Positions 4,813-7,208 of a stretch of 7,208 nucleotides of DNA are shown here, one piece after another. Source of the DNA: Lachnospiraceae bacterium (lineage in GTDB: Bacteria; Bacillota; Clostridia; Lachnospirales; Lachnospiraceae); the NCBI GenBank assembly GCA_017463035.1, contig JAFTPY010000004.1, positions 1 to 7,208 on the forward strand. Direction: 5' to 3'. Within the stretch, counting starts at the first letter, position 1, and the number at the start of each line of letters is the position of its first letter. The translations under genes were made by a program, and so were the position numbers. Below the pieces are notes generated by a model that searched no databases, was not told the DNA's origin, and worked only from the letters and a program-made list of their open reading frames with translations.

Positions 4813-6345
4813 TTACAGGAAGTCTAATAACGACGACTGCACCAGTTTCGATGCGGCAGACAGAGAAGAATTGTAAATCGTCTCTGCCGACGTATATTTG
4901 ATAATGGTATCTACCAAATCCACATCCTCGTTGGAAGAAAGTAAATCTTCAAAGTCCACCTGCTGGTCTCCCAGACGGCTCTGAGTCAAAAGCAACCGGT
5001 TATAGCGACCGCCCAAATCGGACATTGCCACATTTACCTTATCCTGCATTTCCATGGTATCGGAAAGACCGCCTGCAAAGGCTGCCTGCATGATATCCGT
5101 ACGCAGGGTAAACTCGGAAGTCAACTGCTCTTTAATCCCTTCCAGTGCCTTTCTCTGCTCCGGCGTCAGGTTGGTATCCTCCAGCATCTTATCTACTTCT
5201 TTCATCTTTTCCTCTGTTTCCTGTACATCGCTGACCGCATTGATAATATCGTCAATGGCACGTCCGATGTCGTGGGTAAACGCTTCATCCCCCTGGGTAT
5301 TAATTGTAAGCTTCTGGTTAAAGTTTACCTCGTACTGGATTTCCTGTCCTTCCTTTACACCAAACTTTTTCTCGATGTTATAGTTCAAATCCTCTTTTTC
5401 ATAATTCAGTACCTCCGTTCCGTCCGCAGAGGTTCTGGTACAATTAAAATAATGCTCCGGACGAAGCTCGTTTGTCTGAAATTCCTTCTTGGAATAGGTC
5501 ACATCCAGGTGCTCGGACTTTCTTACCTTTTCATACACATCTTTACCGAAAATCAATTCACCGGTTTCCGCGATAAAATATACCTCATCGTCCCCCGGCT
5601 GATAGGCATCCGGGTCCGTCAACGTCTTTTCCGCGGTAATCGGTATCTGCGTCTTCACCAGATATCCTTCCGCATCCGTGCTGCCATCGGTATATTCGAT
5701 AGAAGCTCCCGGCTCCAGGTTGTTATACCCCAGACGCAAACGATAATACTGAATCTGATTCGGCATAGTCTTGTCGAAGGCATCCGGATTTTCTTTATCA
5801 AAGGCATTGATATCTACGTTATTTACAATTTTAAACTCCGCACTGATGTCCTCTCCGCAAAGAGGCTCCGTAATCCGATACGTGTACTCATCCGTCGGCT
5901 CGTTAAATACCAGCGGCGTATCCGTCTTGTATCCGGAGAATACATAACGTCCGGCATAGTTACTGTTGCCTTCCTGATAAATATGTTGCTTTAACTGCTC
6001 CAGATTTTCTACAATACTGTCACGATCCTCAGCCGTCAGGGTATCATTGGCACCCTGGTTACAGTAGGTGTTCATCTGCCGTAAAATCTCATTCACCACA
6101 TCCAGAGAGCTTTCCGTTGTATCCATCCAGGAAAGAGCATCCGGAATATTCTTCTCCGTGTACTGGGTAATCTCGGAAAGATTCGTACGAAGCTTTAAAG
6201 CTCGCACCGCAATAATCGGGTCATCCGACGGCTTCTGGATCTTCTTGCCTGTCGAGTACTGATTTTCCAAGGTAGAAAGCAGGTTTTTGTTATTGTTGAT
6301 GTTATGTAAGACGTTATTCGTCATCATCTTATTGGTAATACGCAT
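4813..6345 (-). CDS. flgL: Hook-filament junction protein FlgL (HAP3), expanded form
   Basis: FlgL joins the FlgK ring to the flagellin filament outside the cell after type III export. The start at 6345 gives MRITNKMMTNNVLHNINNN with AAGGAGG 8 nt upstream. N-terminal helices (residues 1-140) contain STGKKIQKPSDDP and GRYVFSGYKT, typical of flagellin/FlgL proteins. The C-terminal helices (about 350-510) contain MQDKVNVAMSDLGGRYNRLL and end SLSAASKLVQSSLLDFL. The middle (about 141-335) is a beta-rich outer region much larger than usual, making the protein 510 aa against about 300 in B. subtilis and E. coli. A charged helix containing LTPEQRKAL lies at about 393-401. Cysteines are at 95, 163 and 302. 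It is followed by fliW and preceded by flgK, the conserved Firmicutes order. Confidence 0.97.
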   Translation of the reverse strand: MRITNKMMTNNVLHNINNNKNLLSTLENQYSTGKKIQKPSDDPIIAVRALKLRTNLSEITQYTEKNIPDALSWMDTTESSLDVVNEILRQMNTYCNQGANDTLTAEDRDSIVENLEQLKQHIYQEGNSNYAGRYVFSGYKTDTPLVFNEPTDEYTYRITEPLCGEDISAEFKIVNNVDINAFDKENPDAFDKTMPNQIQYYRLRLGYNNLEPGASIEYTDGSTDAEGYLVKTQIPITAEKTLTDPDAYQPGDDEVYFIAETGELIFGKDVYEKVRKSEHLDVTYSKKEFQTNELRPEHYFNCTRTSADGTEVLNYEKEDLNYNIEKKFGVKEGQEIQYEVNFNQKLTINTQGDEAFTHDIGRAIDDIINAVSDVQETEEKMKEVDKMLEDTNLTPEQRKALEGIKEQLTSEFTLRTDIMQAAFAGGLSDTMEMQDKVNVAMSDLGGRYNRLLLTQSRLGDQQVDFEDLLSSNEDVDLVDTIIKYTSAETIYNSSLSAASKLVQSSLLDFL

Positions 6346-6386
6346 CGAATCTGCCTCCTTTTCCTAAAGTTTTCTGCCTGTTAACT

Positions 6387-6410
6387 ATATCGGCATCTTT
6401 TCTCTGTTTA
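6387..6410 (-). promoter_or_regulatory. Sigma-28-like -10 motif ahead of flgL
   Basis: GCCGATAT (6394-6387) matches the sigma-28 -10 consensus exactly and shares the 10-mer CCGATATAGT with the flaG promoter. A TAAA (6410-6407) that overlaps the flgK stop codon is upstream, but only 12 nt away rather than the usual 15-16, so function as a promoter is doubtful. It would give flgL a leader of about 35 nt. It could support internal transcription of flgL-fliW-csrA. Confidence 0.3.
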
Positions 6411-7208
6411 TGCACCCATATAATTAATTAATTTATCATAAACTTCATTCATTACCGAAATCACCTGTGCGGATAAATTATAAGCTTGCTGGAACCGCAT
6501 CAGGTTCATAGCTTCTTCTTCCGTATCCACACCGCCCACCGACAAACGCTGGTTGTTGATGGCACTCACCAGATTGTTCTGGCTCTTTTCGAAATTCAGC
6601 GCAGCCTTCGTATCGATACCGACCTCCGCTACCAGCGTCTGCAAAAACGCCGCCGGCTTGCCCTGTTTAAACATGGAGGTGTCGGTTTTTAACTCCAAAA
6701 GCTCCAACGCCTTATCGTAATTACCTACGCCGTTCACAATATCCGAAGCAGCGGCAAACTTTCTTGCATCATGCTGAATCGTATTGTTTATGCGGATATT
6801 TTCTGCGGTAATATGATAATAAGAGCTGACAACGCCCGTCATATCTTCCTGGAAAAATTCACCGGTTTGGGAATTGAAGGAAAACGGATCATATCCTGTC
6901 GCACCTTCTTCCCCGTAAACACCGAACTGATACTCTTTTCCGGTAATCTTATCAGCTCCCACAAAGACGTCCAAGCCCGCTTCTCCGTTTAAATCCACGC
7001 CGGACTTATGAATTTCGTTGAACCTCTTGGCATAGGTACGCAAAAACTCATTCATCTGCGCCATATAATACGGCACGCCCTTATAATCCACGGTAATCCC
7101 CACCGCAGACGGTTCTTCGTCCGCATAGGTTCTTACCGGCTCCTTCAAATGGAATTCGTAGGTATACTCTCCCGTCTCCTTGTCAATAGAAACCTCAAAG
7201 GACTCATA
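6408..7208 (-). CDS. flgK: Hook-associated protein FlgK (HAP1), C-terminal part
   Basis: The last 266 codons are present; the frame is open to the right edge, so the start is outside. FlgK forms the first junction ring between hook and filament and is exported by the flagellar type III system. The end shows the diagnostic C-terminal D0/D1 sequence: an NNQRLSVGGVDTEEEAMNLM stretch followed by RFQQAYNLSAQVISVMNEVYDKLINYMGA, which is the FlgK heptad helix with the FQQAY motif. Further upstream, a helical segment with YMAQMNEFLRTYAKRFNEIH matches the usual helical stretch of the FlgK core, and the NG-rich piece after it (GVDLNGEAGLDVF) is also typical. A TTG inside the frame at 7148 is not the real start, because coding sequence continues beyond it to the window edge. 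It precedes flgL by 62 nt. Confidence 0.97.
   Translation of the reverse strand, partial: YESFEVSIDKETGEYTYEFHLKEPVRTYADEEPSAVGITVDYKGVPYYMAQMNEFLRTYAKRFNEIHKSGVDLNGEAGLDVFVGADKITGKEYQFGVYGEEGATGYDPFSFNSQTGEFFQEDMTGVVSSYYHITAENIRINNTIQHDARKFAAASDIVNGVGNYDKALELLELKTDTSMFKQGKPAAFLQTLVAEVGIDTKAALNFEKSQNNLVSAINNQRLSVGGVDTEEEAMNLMRFQQAYNLSAQVISVMNEVYDKLINYMGA

Noticed and set aside
5272..5994. 240-codon open frame on the plus strand
   Set aside because: It lies wholly antisense to flgL, a certain gene, has no ribosome site, and its translation is an Ile/Arg-rich string with no recognisable domain; it is a shadow.

Overview
This 7.2 kb window is one block of late flagellar genes. Every supported gene lies on the minus strand, so transcription runs from high to low coordinates. 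In transcription order the genes are: flgK (3' part only, cut by the right edge), flgL, fliW, csrA, then an apparent terminator with an overlapping sigma-28-type promoter, then flaG, fliD, fliS, a coiled-coil FlgN/FliT-like chaperone, and the first 64 codons of a secreted protein cut by the left edge. Spacing is tight (2 to 50 nt apart from the csrA-flaG gap), and strong GGAGG-type Shine-Dalgarno sequences precede nearly every start. There is no gene-free stretch longer than about 150 nt.

The gene content and order match the flgK-flgL-fliW-csrA / flaG-fliD-fliS block of motile Firmicutes such as Bacillus subtilis. Moderate GC, the long FlgL (510 aa) and the very long FliD (761 aa) suggest a clostridial, probably Lachnospiraceae-like gut anaerobe; this assignment is inference. 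No mobile element, CRISPR array, tRNA or rRNA was seen.

The first half encodes the two hook-filament junction proteins (FlgK, FlgL) and the FliW/CsrA switch, in which free flagellin is known to titrate FliW away from CsrA. The second half encodes FlaG, the filament cap FliD, the flagellin chaperone FliS, and a second small helical protein in the place where B. subtilis has fliT. Flagellin (hag/fliC), which sits between csrA and flaG in B. subtilis, is absent here.

The points most worth a second look are: (1) an about 240-residue Ala/Glu/Lys-rich, nearly proline-free insert in FliD with a recurring [L/F]TA[D/E] helix-cap motif every about 60 residues; (2) untranslated leaders of flaG and fliD that look like CsrA targets, with GGA motifs at 9-nt intervals, an ACAUGGAGGUGU site on the flaG Shine-Dalgarno, and a 7-bp hairpin presenting GGA in a hexaloop just upstream of the fliD Shine-Dalgarno; (3) a csrA terminator whose 3' arm forms the spacer of the flaG promoter; and (4) an uncharacterised secreted protein appended to the flagellar operon.
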